Position numbers and translations under genes: made by a program. A stretch of DNA of 56,843 nucleotides, taken from NCBI GenBank assembly GCA_964454745.1, contig CAYVUI010000009.1, positions 1-56,843 on the forward strand, in the 5' to 3' direction. A model generated the notes under the pieces. That model saw nothing but the letters and a program-made list of their open reading frames with translations, was not told the origin of the DNA and did not search any database. This DNA is from CAYVUI01 sp964454745 (GTDB taxonomy: Bacteria > Planctomycetota > Phycisphaerae > Sedimentisphaerales > Anaerohalosphaeraceae). Shown one piece after another: positions 41,360 through 51,210 of this stretch. Within the stretch, counting starts at the first letter, position 1. The number at the start of each line of letters is the position of its first letter.

Positions 41360-44300
41360 CTACTGTAGATCGTATTTGCGAACCTCATCAATTTGCATGA
41401 TATTCAAAGCGGCGGAATCATCTGTCGCAGTCCATATTCTCAGTTCATCAATATCAAAATCGAGGTAAGGATCGTTACCATTGTAAGTATATCCTCCGAT
41501 GGTCAGCCTGCCGGGGGTTGCAAGCGGTGAAAGCGAGAGCGCTGTATAGGCTTTTCCACCTGAGACCGAGGAGGTCGGAGATCCATAATAATACCGGATG
41601 CTGGTAGAGTCTCTTGTTACCGCGAAGAAGACCCATTCGCCGTTGCTGTCAAAATCATCCACATGATCGGTCCAGAACCAGCCCGGAGCATCATTGATCT
41701 GTAATCTCCCGTCGGTATTCCACTTGAGGGCGGGATAGTTGCTTCCCCCCATCGCATGGAGGATATACCTTCCGCCCCCCTCCTTTGAGAGGTTGCGGGT
41801 ATTCACCCAGCCGGTAAGGGTATAGGAACTGGCCCCTGCAAAAATATCTTTTGTAACAGAATCAAGATAATTCAAAGTCATGGTACTCAAACCCGTCCAG
41901 GCAGGATCTGTTGCATACAGGCAATCCCCTTTTATCCCATTCGTACTTATTTTCGGCCAGCTCAGTGCGGAAGAAGCAGCGATTGAATTGGGCTGATCAT
42001 CGGGATTGGGTACATGGTTTGCCCATGCCGGGTTGGATTCACTGCCGGTTCCATAGAGGCCCGAATCATTTTCAAACGGGAAATACGCCTGAGGCTCGAT
42101 GATCTCGACAGGTCCGTCCGCCTCGAGATACCGTTTTGAAACACACTGGTAATCGTAAAAATCTACGATCCCGGATTGATCCAGATCCACGGAAGAATCC
42201 AGAAGTTCCGCAAGCCAGTCGCGGGCAAACAACCACATATCCAGTATATCGACCGATCCGCTGGCGTTTACATCCGGGCTTTTCTGAGAACACAAAGCAT
42301 TCACCAACGATTCGATGGCATTTCCGATCTCGATTCGTTTTGCCTCGAGGCTCTCCGGATCGTGCGTATAGGTTGTAAAGGACTGGCATACCGATGACAT
42401 GTCCGCCGCGGCTTTGGCCTGGTTGATCAATGTTGAGTCAACCCCCTCGGTTTCAGCACGCTGGATCAGGCCCGTCCAGGTCCCCGGCGAACTTTCAAAA
42501 CCGAGCAAATTGAGACACTCCCAGTCTTCGATGCCGTCACGCATATTTTCCAGGCGAACGGAAGACAGCGGACCATCAATGCCGGGATAAATAAGATATC
42601 CACCGCCCTTGGTGTATGTTTTGATGACATACCCGGCATCATCCCAGGCTTTATTGGGAAACCTGTCATACGCCGCGGGTGCCGCCATTTGTCCCACCCA
42701 TGGATTGGGACGCCTGTAATGCGGCCATACATTAATGCCCCAATGTAAAAAACCCTCCGAACGGTAGAGCATATTCTGCCAGAAAAGCATTCGATGCTCA
42801 ATCGCGGGTTCATGAATTTCAAAATTACAATATGGAGAATTCCAGCCGGTTACATACAGCCAGAACTGATTGCCCTGACCGCGCAACCTGTCCACCTCGG
42901 GCATTGTATACGTTTCGTAATTAGGAACCTTCCCTGCCCAGATATCAAGATGGCCTTCATAGGCTGGATATCTTAACGGCTCGCCGGTGGTCAGCGTGTG
43001 CAACTGGGGCCAGTAACTTTCAATTAAATCGTGCCTGTCGGTCAATTCCTGCAAAACATCCGGCATGCCCGGATGCAGTTCATCAAAGGCGTAAAAGAAT
43101 GCGTTCTCCTCATAGGGACGCGGCCCATTAGAGGCATAATGAGCCCCTGCCTGGAGCATATACTGCTCGAAGACTTCTTCATATTCCGATTCAGTCAGGT
43201 CATCAAAATACTTCCACTGGCTGCTGGCTTCATCATAACCGTAAAAAGGTTCCCAGAAATGCCACCCGAGATCGCCAATGTTAAAGTTCCTTGCCCCATT
43301 GTCGAGAATGTAATCGACGTATTCATCAAAGATCGAAAAGTCGAAGAGCCATGAACCATCCGTCTTTTTGGTAACCTTGACAAATCGATCCACCGATTCG
43401 GTGCCCCAGACCAGCGACATGTCGATCGGCGAGACCCTGTATTCCAGGCAAAAATCCAGCCATTGGCGGTAAGCCGGGCTTGTCGGGTCATTCCAATCAC
43501 CTCCGTAAACATTTTTCAGGATCCCGCGGAAAAGATTATAGCTGGTTTGAAGATTTTGTTTTTTGGGAATGGCAAAATCCCAGATGTGAAGGGTAATGGG
43601 AATTGTAATATTCGGCCTGTCCGGCACTTCGACTATAACCTGTCCCTGGTAGGTATCCGCATAGATCGAGGAAGGGACATCCACGGAAAGCCAGAAAATC
43701 AGCGGCTCACCGGGTGACACAGATCCGGTGGTTTCATTGAGTAGCGGATCGGGCCATGGATCGTAGTTTTCAGCACTGATACGGACCTGCCCAACCTTGC
43801 TTATCTTGATTTGTTCGGATGAGAAGATTCGATTTGATGTACCATTGAGGTCCTGAGTCGAAAGCGCAATATTGTCAACAGAATCATTAAGTGCAGACAC
43901 AACGATCTGCACATTTTCATGTTCGCCCTTTGCAGCATAAAGCGTGATCGACGAATCACCGGGATTGGGGATGTCCGACGGACCGTGTATCTTCGTCATC
44001 GCGGAGACAACGGCAACTTCTACAGAGGGATCGTTTATATCCCCGGTGTAATTTGCATTTGCAATATCAAGGTCATCCTGGTCTACATCTAAATCATTGT
44101 CTACGTCTCCGTCAGGCCAGTAATACTCCTGCACCGGCCCAGCCGCAATGCTTGTGGTAATCGTGTTGATATCCTGGTCATCCACATCACCGTCCAGATC
44201 CGTATCTCCCGCAAGTGCCTCAGGCATCGTATCGTGAAGATGCAAATGCCATCTGCGGATCCTTTCAAGCTGCTCAATCGTCAAGGCTGCATCAGACGAC

Positions 44301-45115
44301 TGCGCCTGCTGTGTATATACCGTAAATTTGTCAAGATAACCGGCGGTGCTGTCAATCCCAATGGTGGGCCCTCCTGCTCCAACCGTGATCGGCAGATGCT
44401 CGCCGCCGGTTAACTGACCGGCATCGGCGGTAACCGTACTATTAAGCTGGACGGGACTATCGATGGTCGCCTGGTAAAACATAACGTTATTTGTGGTTTT
44501 TGTGCCGTCATACGTCACGGCGAAAAAGACCCACTGGCCCGGCTGGGAATAACCGTAATTTGATAATTTGCGAATCAGGCCGGAATTATAACCTCCGCCT
44601 CCGGGAATTTGCACCACCAGCCGACCTGTATGCGGACTCGACGGCGTATAAATTTCAAATTGACCTTCCCGGTAGAATAATCTCGCATCTCCGCCAATGG
44701 GTTCACCGGGCTCTTCTCTGAACCAGCCACAAACCGTTATTGACCATACATTATCAAATTTATCCTCAATATCGGAATCATATCCCGGGGCGGGAGAACC
44801 ATAACGCAACGGGCCATAGGTGTTGCCCCAGCTGCTGTTGGCCGTCTTGTCCAGGCAGTCATGACCGTCCACGCCCATATCATCGGCTACACTGCACTTG
44901 CCCATGGTATCGTTACCGATATAACTGCAGGCACTCCATATTCCCGGGGCCTGGGAATAAAACGCCGGGTTCTCCGGTTCCAGGGCCAATCCATGATTTT
45001 CAAAGTCAAGGAACATCGAGGGATACATTTCGATTCCGTCAGATATTACATCTCCCTTTGCGCAAAGGGATACTGAGAAAAGAGTAACCCATACCAAAAC
45101 AAACCGTACGAACAT
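41360..45115 (-). CDS. Secreted giant: LamG / dockerin-like / GH123-like (DUF4091) / dockerin-like / LamG
   Basis: A 1251-residue exported protein. AGGAAGG is seven bases from the second of two close ATGs, so I use that start; signal peptide MFVRFVLVWVTLFSVSLCAKG. Order: LamG (about 30-285, tail LEQLERIRR-like), two dockerin-type loops (DTDLDGDVDDQDI and DVDNDLDVDQDDLDI, about 303-358), a GH123-type beta-domain (about 368-515) and catalytic region with Asp678-Glu679 in YAFDELHPG, two more dockerin-like loops (DVNASGSVDILDMW; DLDQSGIVDFYDY, about 940-1000), and a C-terminal LamG ending IDEVRKYDLQ. Dockerin repeats on both sides of a catalytic domain are unusual. A TATAAT promoter lies just upstream, so it may be transcribed apart from GH116. 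Confidence 0.85.
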   Translation of the reverse strand: MFVRFVLVWVTLFSVSLCAKGDVISDGIEMYPSMFLDFENHGLALEPENPAFYSQAPGIWSACSYIGNDTMGKCSVADDMGVDGHDCLDKTANSSWGNTYGPLRYGSPAPGYDSDIEDKFDNVWSITVCGWFREEPGEPIGGDARLFYREGQFEIYTPSSPHTGRLVVQIPGGGGYNSGLIRKLSNYGYSQPGQWVFFAVTYDGTKTTNNVMFYQATIDSPVQLNSTVTADAGQLTGGEHLPITVGAGGPTIGIDSTAGYLDKFTVYTQQAQSSDAALTIEQLERIRRWHLHLHDTMPEALAGDTDLDGDVDDQDINTITTSIAAGPVQEYYWPDGDVDNDLDVDQDDLDIANANYTGDINDPSVEVAVVSAMTKIHGPSDIPNPGDSSITLYAAKGEHENVQIVVSALNDSVDNIALSTQDLNGTSNRIFSSEQIKISKVGQVRISAENYDPWPDPLLNETTGSVSPGEPLIFWLSVDVPSSIYADTYQGQVIVEVPDRPNITIPITLHIWDFAIPKKQNLQTSYNLFRGILKNVYGGDWNDPTSPAYRQWLDFCLEYRVSPIDMSLVWGTESVDRFVKVTKKTDGSWLFDFSIFDEYVDYILDNGARNFNIGDLGWHFWEPFYGYDEASSQWKYFDDLTESEYEEVFEQYMLQAGAHYASNGPRPYEENAFFYAFDELHPGMPDVLQELTDRHDLIESYWPQLHTLTTGEPLRYPAYEGHLDIWAGKVPNYETYTMPEVDRLRGQGNQFWLYVTGWNSPYCNFEIHEPAIEHRMLFWQNMLYRSEGFLHWGINVWPHYRRPNPWVGQMAAPAAYDRFPNKAWDDAGYVIKTYTKGGGYLIYPGIDGPLSSVRLENMRDGIEDWECLNLLGFESSPGTWTGLIQRAETEGVDSTLINQAKAAADMSSVCQSFTTYTHDPESLEAKRIEIGNAIESLVNALCSQKSPDVNASGSVDILDMWLFARDWLAELLDSSVDLDQSGIVDFYDYQCVSKRYLEADGPVEIIEPQAYFPFENDSGLYGTGSESNPAWANHVPNPDDQPNSIAASSALSWPKISTNGIKGDCLYATDPAWTGLSTMTLNYLDSVTKDIFAGASSYTLTGWVNTRNLSKEGGGRYILHAMGGSNYPALKWNTDGRLQINDAPGWFWTDHVDDFDSNGEWVFFAVTRDSTSIRYYYGSPTSSVSGGKAYTALSLSPLATPGRLTIGGYTYNGNDPYLDFDIDELRIWTATDDSAALNIMQIDEVRKYDLQ

Positions 45116-45140
45116 ATGCATACCTTCCTATTTAACCTAT

Positions 45141-45168
45141 ATTATATCGTACGAAAAAAAGGCGACAA
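45141..45168 (-). promoter_or_regulatory. Candidate promoter for the LamG/GH123-like giant
   Basis: On the minus strand TTGTCG (45168-45163) and a perfect TATAAT (45146-45141) are 16 bases apart, ending 26 bases before the ATG at 45115. The spacer contains a run of T. Confidence 0.45.
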
Positions 45169-45243
45169 ATAGTATATAAAATCATGGAAGAATCAGGTAA
45201 ATAACTTGTATAATATGGCCAAAAAAGGGAACAGAATGCCTCT

Positions 45244-47868
45244 TTACGGCCGATAAACCCCTTTTTTCTTCGTTTTAACGCCCTGACTTCGCCGATGGGA
45301 GATTGAAAGTTTTTTACCTCCGGACAACTCGACAGATTGCCCGAATTTGAGCAAACCTCGCCTATTTTCAAAAGACAAACCTTTTTTGCCTATTTTGACT
45401 TTTTGGGGAGGTGTTTTTGATAAATATTTCAACTCGAGGGATTTAAGCTTCACATATCCGTCATTGACCTCGATTATGGTCTTGTTATCGCGAATATCAA
45501 TTGTTCCATATCCCGTCCCGATAGACCAGAAACAGCGAAACCTGCCGTCCTTATTCAATATCGGGGCAAATCCAAGGTGGTTTTTAACAAGATCATACCG
45601 AAATCCGCTGTAAGCAAGCAGCAATGCATAGGAAGCCATAGACCTGGCATAGTTACTGCCGCATTCGAATTCATTCCAGGGGTTCCTCTTGTATCCATCA
45701 TATCGGTCTCGGATCGCTTTTACAACTGTCAATCCCTGCCGGACCATCCCCTCCCGTATCATGTGTGACGCAGCCTGGTACTCGAAGCCATTCATTGTTT
45801 CCTGTGAATAAGGGACTGGAATGACAGGTTCCTCTACGCCATCAGGCCATGTGCAAATAACAATCCCGGATTCATCGTTAAGACAAAACAAGCGGCATGG
45901 ATTGACAAAGTCCCTCATCGTTTTGAAGTTGTATCTATAAATCGACCGCAGCGCTGAACGTACTTTCTTTGTATCCAGTATTTCTCCAAGCCCAGTAAGG
46001 AAAGCATGCCACTGCCCAAGCACCTGGTCCACTCCGCACCCTTGGTCAAGCTGGTACTTGATTTGTTTTTTTTCTGCATTCCAGTACAAGGGTACGGCAT
46101 CAAATTCTTCCAGTATCGATTTGGTTGCCAGATTCAGTTTCTGGTGAAAATACTCCCCGTTAAACAAATGTTTTTCGGTCCAGGCTTTGCCTTTATAAAA
46201 GATATCTTGATACAGTTTTGCTTTTTCTTCTTCCCCCAGGAAGACAGCCATTTCCGCTGCAGCTTTCAAGGCGGCTAGGTAAAGGCTGTTCAGCCAGGAA
46301 CTTGGGCCAAACAGCTCCATGTCGAGGGTATGATGCTGCCTGCCGGTTAGAATCCCTTTTTGATCCGGATCCCACTTGTCCGGGTTGGACGCACTCCAGG
46401 CATATTCCAGCGAAGCGGAGACGCAAGGCCAGAGTTTCTTCATCCACTCACTGTCCCCCGAGAGCTTCCATTCCCGATATACTTTGATGATTCCACCGAA
46501 CTGACCGTCCGCGCAGGCCCGAAACGAAGATGCCCTTCGTCCAAGGGGCAATTGTAGCCGAAAACTCATCTTTCCATCTTTGTGAAAATTATAGCCGTAT
46601 TCCGCCTCTCGCATGGACCTTTCCAGTGAAGGAAACAGAAACGGCAATGCATACGCGTAATTCCACACATGGGTGCAGCTGCCTTCACAGCAGCCGCTAT
46701 CACAGTGGCAGCCTTCAAAGCCGTAAAAAACACCTTCACTGTTGACCGAGACTGTCGGGCTTTTGAGGATAGAAATATTCGCGGAAACCGCATCGATGAC
46801 TTCTTCTGGAAGGGTGGACTCAAACAGGGCCTTTTGAAATGTCAGGGTATCCTGGTAAAGCCTGTCCCAGTTTTTCAGCGCATAGGCCGCACTTTTCCCG
46901 GAATCTTGAAACAGAGTTGTATAATAATTCTTCCACAGGTTTTTCGGGCTCTTTTTTTTGGGGCGATTCCAGTAATTTTCACAATTGGGATAATTCCAGG
47001 TAATTATAAATCGAACTTTTTCTTCCCGGCCAGGCTTTATTTTCAGGTGAGCTGCGAGTGTTGCATGCTTTTGATTCCAGATATTCTGCGTACTTTCGGA
47101 TTCTGCAGGAGATTTTCGATTTTTCAGTCTGCCCGGTGCCGTAAATTCCTTCCAGTAATTTGTCAGATTGTCAAACCATGAGCCTCCGAACCAGTTCTCC
47201 TGGTAACTGATCTGTTCGGCGTCGGTTGCAACAGTCATGTCGCCGTAACTGACATCCATTTCAGTATATTGATCAGAGCCAAATCTTATCCACTTGACTT
47301 CTTTGGTCTTTTTGAATTTGTTAAAATTGTCCTGCTCGTGAGGATTTTTCATGGAAAGAGCTATCGAATAATCCAGCGTCTCAGAGCCGGTATTTTTAAC
47401 CGAAAGCTCGAAAAAGGCACCCGGTATCGAAGAGTCCTGCACATGAAGCGGTATAAAAGGATTAAAAGCCGTGAGCGAAACCTTGCCGGGAAATTTTGTT
47501 TCCCTGAAATCCAACTTCGCGACTGGAAACTGTCCCTTGAATGTGACGTCCCGGAAGTGGGGGATTCCGGCCATTGAGCCAGTCGGCGGGCCAAAACCGA
47601 ACGTTCGAAAACGGCTGCCGGAAAAGGGGCCGGAATAAGGTGGGGGGAGATCGCTTTGGATGATACGGGCATCGCGCAGCTTGCCCTTTTTTTCCGCCTT
47701 GATCGCAAAATGTGTAAACCCGTTGAAACTGCCCTTGTTCGGGCGATTAAATATCTCCCAGTCAATCAGCCTTCCATTTCCTGCCAGGCCAATGCAGCCG
47801 GTCCCGATACCACCGAGAGGGAAAGATATTTCCCTCAAATATTTACCTTTATAAATGAAATTATCCAT
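45244..47868 (-). CDS. GH116 family beta-glycosidase (glucosylceramidase-like)
   Basis: An 874-residue protein with the two-domain layout of GH116: an N-terminal beta-sandwich opening with ISFPLGGIGTGCIGLAGNG and a C-terminal (alpha/alpha)6 barrel. By comparison with TxGH116 and human GBA2, the nucleophile is Glu395 (CCEGSCTHVWNY) and the acid/base Asp516 (HHTLDMELFGPSSW); both are present. Characterised members hydrolyse beta-glucosides, beta-xylosides, beta-GlcNAc or glucosylceramide. No signal peptide, so probably cytoplasmic. A Cys-rich segment (CHCDSGCC) just before the nucleophile is noteworthy. It starts 12 bases after the GH43-fusion gene with a weak ribosome site, suggesting translational coupling. 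Confidence 0.92.
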   Translation of the reverse strand: MDNFIYKGKYLREISFPLGGIGTGCIGLAGNGRLIDWEIFNRPNKGSFNGFTHFAIKAEKKGKLRDARIIQSDLPPPYSGPFSGSRFRTFGFGPPTGSMAGIPHFRDVTFKGQFPVAKLDFRETKFPGKVSLTAFNPFIPLHVQDSSIPGAFFELSVKNTGSETLDYSIALSMKNPHEQDNFNKFKKTKEVKWIRFGSDQYTEMDVSYGDMTVATDAEQISYQENWFGGSWFDNLTNYWKEFTAPGRLKNRKSPAESESTQNIWNQKHATLAAHLKIKPGREEKVRFIITWNYPNCENYWNRPKKKSPKNLWKNYYTTLFQDSGKSAAYALKNWDRLYQDTLTFQKALFESTLPEEVIDAVSANISILKSPTVSVNSEGVFYGFEGCHCDSGCCEGSCTHVWNYAYALPFLFPSLERSMREAEYGYNFHKDGKMSFRLQLPLGRRASSFRACADGQFGGIIKVYREWKLSGDSEWMKKLWPCVSASLEYAWSASNPDKWDPDQKGILTGRQHHTLDMELFGPSSWLNSLYLAALKAAAEMAVFLGEEEKAKLYQDIFYKGKAWTEKHLFNGEYFHQKLNLATKSILEEFDAVPLYWNAEKKQIKYQLDQGCGVDQVLGQWHAFLTGLGEILDTKKVRSALRSIYRYNFKTMRDFVNPCRLFCLNDESGIVICTWPDGVEEPVIPVPYSQETMNGFEYQAASHMIREGMVRQGLTVVKAIRDRYDGYKRNPWNEFECGSNYARSMASYALLLAYSGFRYDLVKNHLGFAPILNKDGRFRCFWSIGTGYGTIDIRDNKTIIEVNDGYVKLKSLELKYLSKTPPQKVKIGKKGLSFENRRGLLKFGQSVELSGGKKLSISHRRSQGVKTKKKGVYRP

Positions 47869-47880
47869 AGCTATCTGATC

Positions 47881-50800
47881 TTATTCACCAGTGATCTTTA
47901 TAGTCCAGCCGTCTTCAACAACCGGTAAAAATAACGGCCTCTCTGTTCCGTATGGCTTGTTCGGTTTGTGTATGCTCAGTATAAGCCGGCCGTCGAAACC
48001 CTTGAATATCATACCATGGCCGCCGGATATGTAAACCGGTTCAGGGTTATGCTTCCATGGACCGAGAATGTTTCCACTTTCAGAATACGCAGTCCCGATC
48101 GCATATTCATGTTCGTAACCAGCCGCGAAGCTCGACCAGAGCATTATCATTCTATTGTCTTTGGTGATATGTATGAACGGGCCGTCGGTTATGAAGGCAT
48201 TTTCATATTGACGGGCCTTTTGCTGACTTACCCACGGTGCATCCGAGGCGTTGAAAAGCTTTACCGGTTCTGAGATTGCATTAGTTAGGTCATCAGAAAG
48301 CTGCATTGCGCAAATACTGCCATCCTCGATTTGTACCCATTCATGACAAAATATCATCCAGTTTTTTCCCTTCTCCTGATAGAATGTCCCGTCGAGACAC
48401 TCCCATTGCTCAGGAGTTACCGGCCTGTCAGCAAGGGGAGTATAGGGCCCTTGGGGTGAATCTGAAACTAAAATTTGTGTCCCCCGTCTTTCTCCCGGAT
48501 TGTAAAATGAGGCAAACATGTAATATTTTCCATTATAAGGATGCACTTCCGGGGCCCAGTAATTCATCTTTGACCAGAAATCTCTGTCAGGACGAAAAGC
48601 CGGGATCGGGCCTTCCCAGTTTTTTAGATCACTACTGCGGTAACAATCAAACCCCTCCCCGCTGTTCCAGCAGTCTTCATCGGTAGTCCCAAAAAGATAA
48701 TATGCTCTTTCCTCTTTGACAGGCACGACAAATGGGTCCCGTATGTGAATATCTTTTGTTTTCACTGTATTGCTCATCATAGTAACCCTCGATTTAACAG
48801 AAGAGATGTTTACAATAAAGGAGCTGTCCGTCGGTAATTTTTTGGTGCGCGAACCCTGGCCGAGATAGAACCATGTTGAAGACGGCTTATGGTAAGCCGT
48901 GAATTGCTGACCGCCATTAAGACCGACCGATGTTTCATTCCCCCTGCTTATTATGGAAAGACAGTTCCAGCCTTTTGTAATTTCACCAATTTGCTGATCA
49001 AAATCTTTGTAATTCAAAGTCAATTTACCCTGGTTATGAATAACACGTACAGGATTTGCCATATCCCCCACCGAGCAAATGACATTTTTGTTATCATTTT
49101 CGGGAATAAAATCAAAAGTAACTTCAACTGCATCGCCGCGGCTTCTCTCATTGTGATCCAGGTCAAGGCCAGCGGAAATCTCACCATGAAATCGCAAAAC
49201 ATTTTTACCATCGAAGGTATCTATTTCAATGGTCCCGCCCTTTCCAGGCTCGGGTAAAATGACATGTTCAAAAAACGCCTCCTTTTGAGCAGGGTTCATT
49301 TCCAGCGCAGGCTCACTGGCTATTTTTTCACTATTGGCTGCCAAAGTTTTTTTAAACTCAGATGCGAATTTATTGTAAAGACTCCTGTGCTGGCGGTCGG
49401 TGAGTACCTCCGGATAGACCGTCAAATAGCGAATATGACCCACAATACCCTGGGCCTCGGGGGAATCTCCGATCATGACTTTTTCAAACTCTGGAAACGC
49501 TACTTTCGATGGCGCAAATTCGCGGCGGTCCACGCGCTTGCCATCGATATAAAAATCGATCGTGCCTTCTTTTCTGTTAACCGTAATCCCCAGGTATGTC
49601 CACCGGTGAAAACGCATCCAATTATGGTCAGGCCTGAAATTACCATTGATCCCAGGCAAAGTAAGGTCGGCTCGTCCTCCGCTTACAGACCATTTGCAAA
49701 TGGATTGGCCCTTGTTGCTGCGCAAATCAAAGAAAACGCCCTGAACGGTATTTCGAAACCATACACCTGCACTAAAGCCCTCTTTCCCGGTGAAGGAATC
49801 GGGTTTCACATCGACGTGCTGATCACCTCGAAAATAAATTGAATTATCATTAACAATTGGCCTTGCGGAGTCAGGGTAATGCAGTGACCGCGGGAAAATA
49901 TAATACTTATCCTGATCGGGCAAGGGGTTGATATGAGCGATTTTAATACCCATAAATCCGATTCCCTGGGTATAACTAATGTGCAGGGTGTCGTCTTTCC
50001 GCCACATGTGTGGGTAACTTACAATCGGCTCGTGTCCGGTAAATTGTATCCCCGCCATGAAATCGCATCCTCCGCCCCGGGTAAAATATAACGAGAGCGA
50101 ATTGCGGTCTAAAAGGCTGGCAGGCTCAAGATGGTGTGCGTCATTATGCACAAGAATGAATCGTTCATTTTCAGAGGGTACATCTTCCGCGAACTGATCC
50201 TGCCGAATAACATGCATCCGTGAAATCACGGTTTCTATCGGCACAGGTTCAAGAGTGCTCCATGTCCTGCCGTTATAGAAACTTTGAGCACTTAGCAGCG
50301 AGTTGAATGCAGTCGGCCTGTTTTCCGGGTCGCTAAGCATCGGTCCGACCCCGTTTCGGCACAACATTGCAATTGAACCATCCGGCTGCTGCCAAACGGT
50401 AGGCTCCCAGGGACACCAGCTCCTGCCCGCAAGCGCAGCACCATACGAAACGTGCCAGGTCTTACCTTTATCATCCGAGTAAAGAACGCTGACCCGTTTT
50501 TCCGCCGTCCACACTTTCTCACCCCCAGGTACATCTTCCGCGGGCGGACCAATCATGATAATCGGAACCAGGATTCTACCTGTTGCCGTCCAGGCAGGAT
50601 TCTGCATCGGTAAAATCCGGTATTTCTTCCCATTAAAGACAGGATCAGGATCGCCGTTCCATGTTAACCTTCGATTGAACCACTTACCCTCCGGCCTTTT
50701 GAGCACACTGAAATAACAACCGTAATACTCATCCTTTATCTTTCGATAAGGTCCGGTAAATGACAACTGACTCCAAAAGGCCCAAAGCCGGTTATTATAC

Positions 50801-51177
50801 ACAGTAAGAGTTGGCTGCCACTGTACCAGTTTGCACTTAACCGGGTTAATGCTTCTTTGTTCGCTTGCGAAACAAAGTTCCGGTGCGGTCCAATTACGTG
50901 CATCGCTGCTGGTTGCCATATATATCAGCTGGTTAGGCTCGGATTCCTTGGGGACCGTATTGGCGTTCCACATCGCAATCCATGTGTCCTTAAAAAACGC
51001 AATTGAACTGCAATGATTATACTGGAGCTTCTCAAATTCCGGGTTGCATATATAATCTTTTGTGATTCTCGGCTGATACACAGAATAATTCCGCCAGGGC
51101 AGGATGGTTTGACCTGCTAAAAGCGGGGAGAACAACAAAACCGTCAGAAGCAATACGAGGAATTTTCCTGCCTTCAT
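47881..51177 (-). CDS. Secreted fusion: sialidase-type propeller / LamG-like / concanavalin-like / GH43
   Basis: A 1098-residue exported protein; the start is an ATG behind AGGTGATC, since the longer frame begins with TTG. Signal peptide MKAGKFLVLLLTVLLFSPLLAG. Residues about 25-425 form a propeller (SDDKGKTW, PTVWQQPDGSIAMLCRNGV), about 445-620 a classical LamG domain (FSAGVWFRN, DFYIDGKRVD), about 640-790 another beta-sandwich, and 810-1098 a GH43-type five-bladed propeller: Asp814 (IRDPFV), Asp929 (LDGTFY) and Asp998 (TDGPFI) in the three catalytic places, the last an Asp where many GH43 have Glu. GH43 members act on arabinose, xylose or galactose linkages. Two propellers in one chain imply two activities. 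Confidence 0.85.
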   Translation of the reverse strand: MKAGKFLVLLLTVLLFSPLLAGQTILPWRNYSVYQPRITKDYICNPEFEKLQYNHCSSIAFFKDTWIAMWNANTVPKESEPNQLIYMATSSDARNWTAPELCFASEQRSINPVKCKLVQWQPTLTVYNNRLWAFWSQLSFTGPYRKIKDEYYGCYFSVLKRPEGKWFNRRLTWNGDPDPVFNGKKYRILPMQNPAWTATGRILVPIIMIGPPAEDVPGGEKVWTAEKRVSVLYSDDKGKTWHVSYGAALAGRSWCPWEPTVWQQPDGSIAMLCRNGVGPMLSDPENRPTAFNSLLSAQSFYNGRTWSTLEPVPIETVISRMHVIRQDQFAEDVPSENERFILVHNDAHHLEPASLLDRNSLSLYFTRGGGCDFMAGIQFTGHEPIVSYPHMWRKDDTLHISYTQGIGFMGIKIAHINPLPDQDKYYIFPRSLHYPDSARPIVNDNSIYFRGDQHVDVKPDSFTGKEGFSAGVWFRNTVQGVFFDLRSNKGQSICKWSVSGGRADLTLPGINGNFRPDHNWMRFHRWTYLGITVNRKEGTIDFYIDGKRVDRREFAPSKVAFPEFEKVMIGDSPEAQGIVGHIRYLTVYPEVLTDRQHRSLYNKFASEFKKTLAANSEKIASEPALEMNPAQKEAFFEHVILPEPGKGGTIEIDTFDGKNVLRFHGEISAGLDLDHNERSRGDAVEVTFDFIPENDNKNVICSVGDMANPVRVIHNQGKLTLNYKDFDQQIGEITKGWNCLSIISRGNETSVGLNGGQQFTAYHKPSSTWFYLGQGSRTKKLPTDSSFIVNISSVKSRVTMMSNTVKTKDIHIRDPFVVPVKEERAYYLFGTTDEDCWNSGEGFDCYRSSDLKNWEGPIPAFRPDRDFWSKMNYWAPEVHPYNGKYYMFASFYNPGERRGTQILVSDSPQGPYTPLADRPVTPEQWECLDGTFYQEKGKNWMIFCHEWVQIEDGSICAMQLSDDLTNAISEPVKLFNASDAPWVSQQKARQYENAFITDGPFIHITKDNRMIMLWSSFAAGYEHEYAIGTAYSESGNILGPWKHNPEPVYISGGHGMIFKGFDGRLILSIHKPNKPYGTERPLFLPVVEDGWTIKITGE

Positions 51178-51210
51178 GATCACCTGTTTCAATGAGTTTT
51201 CAAATCCGTT

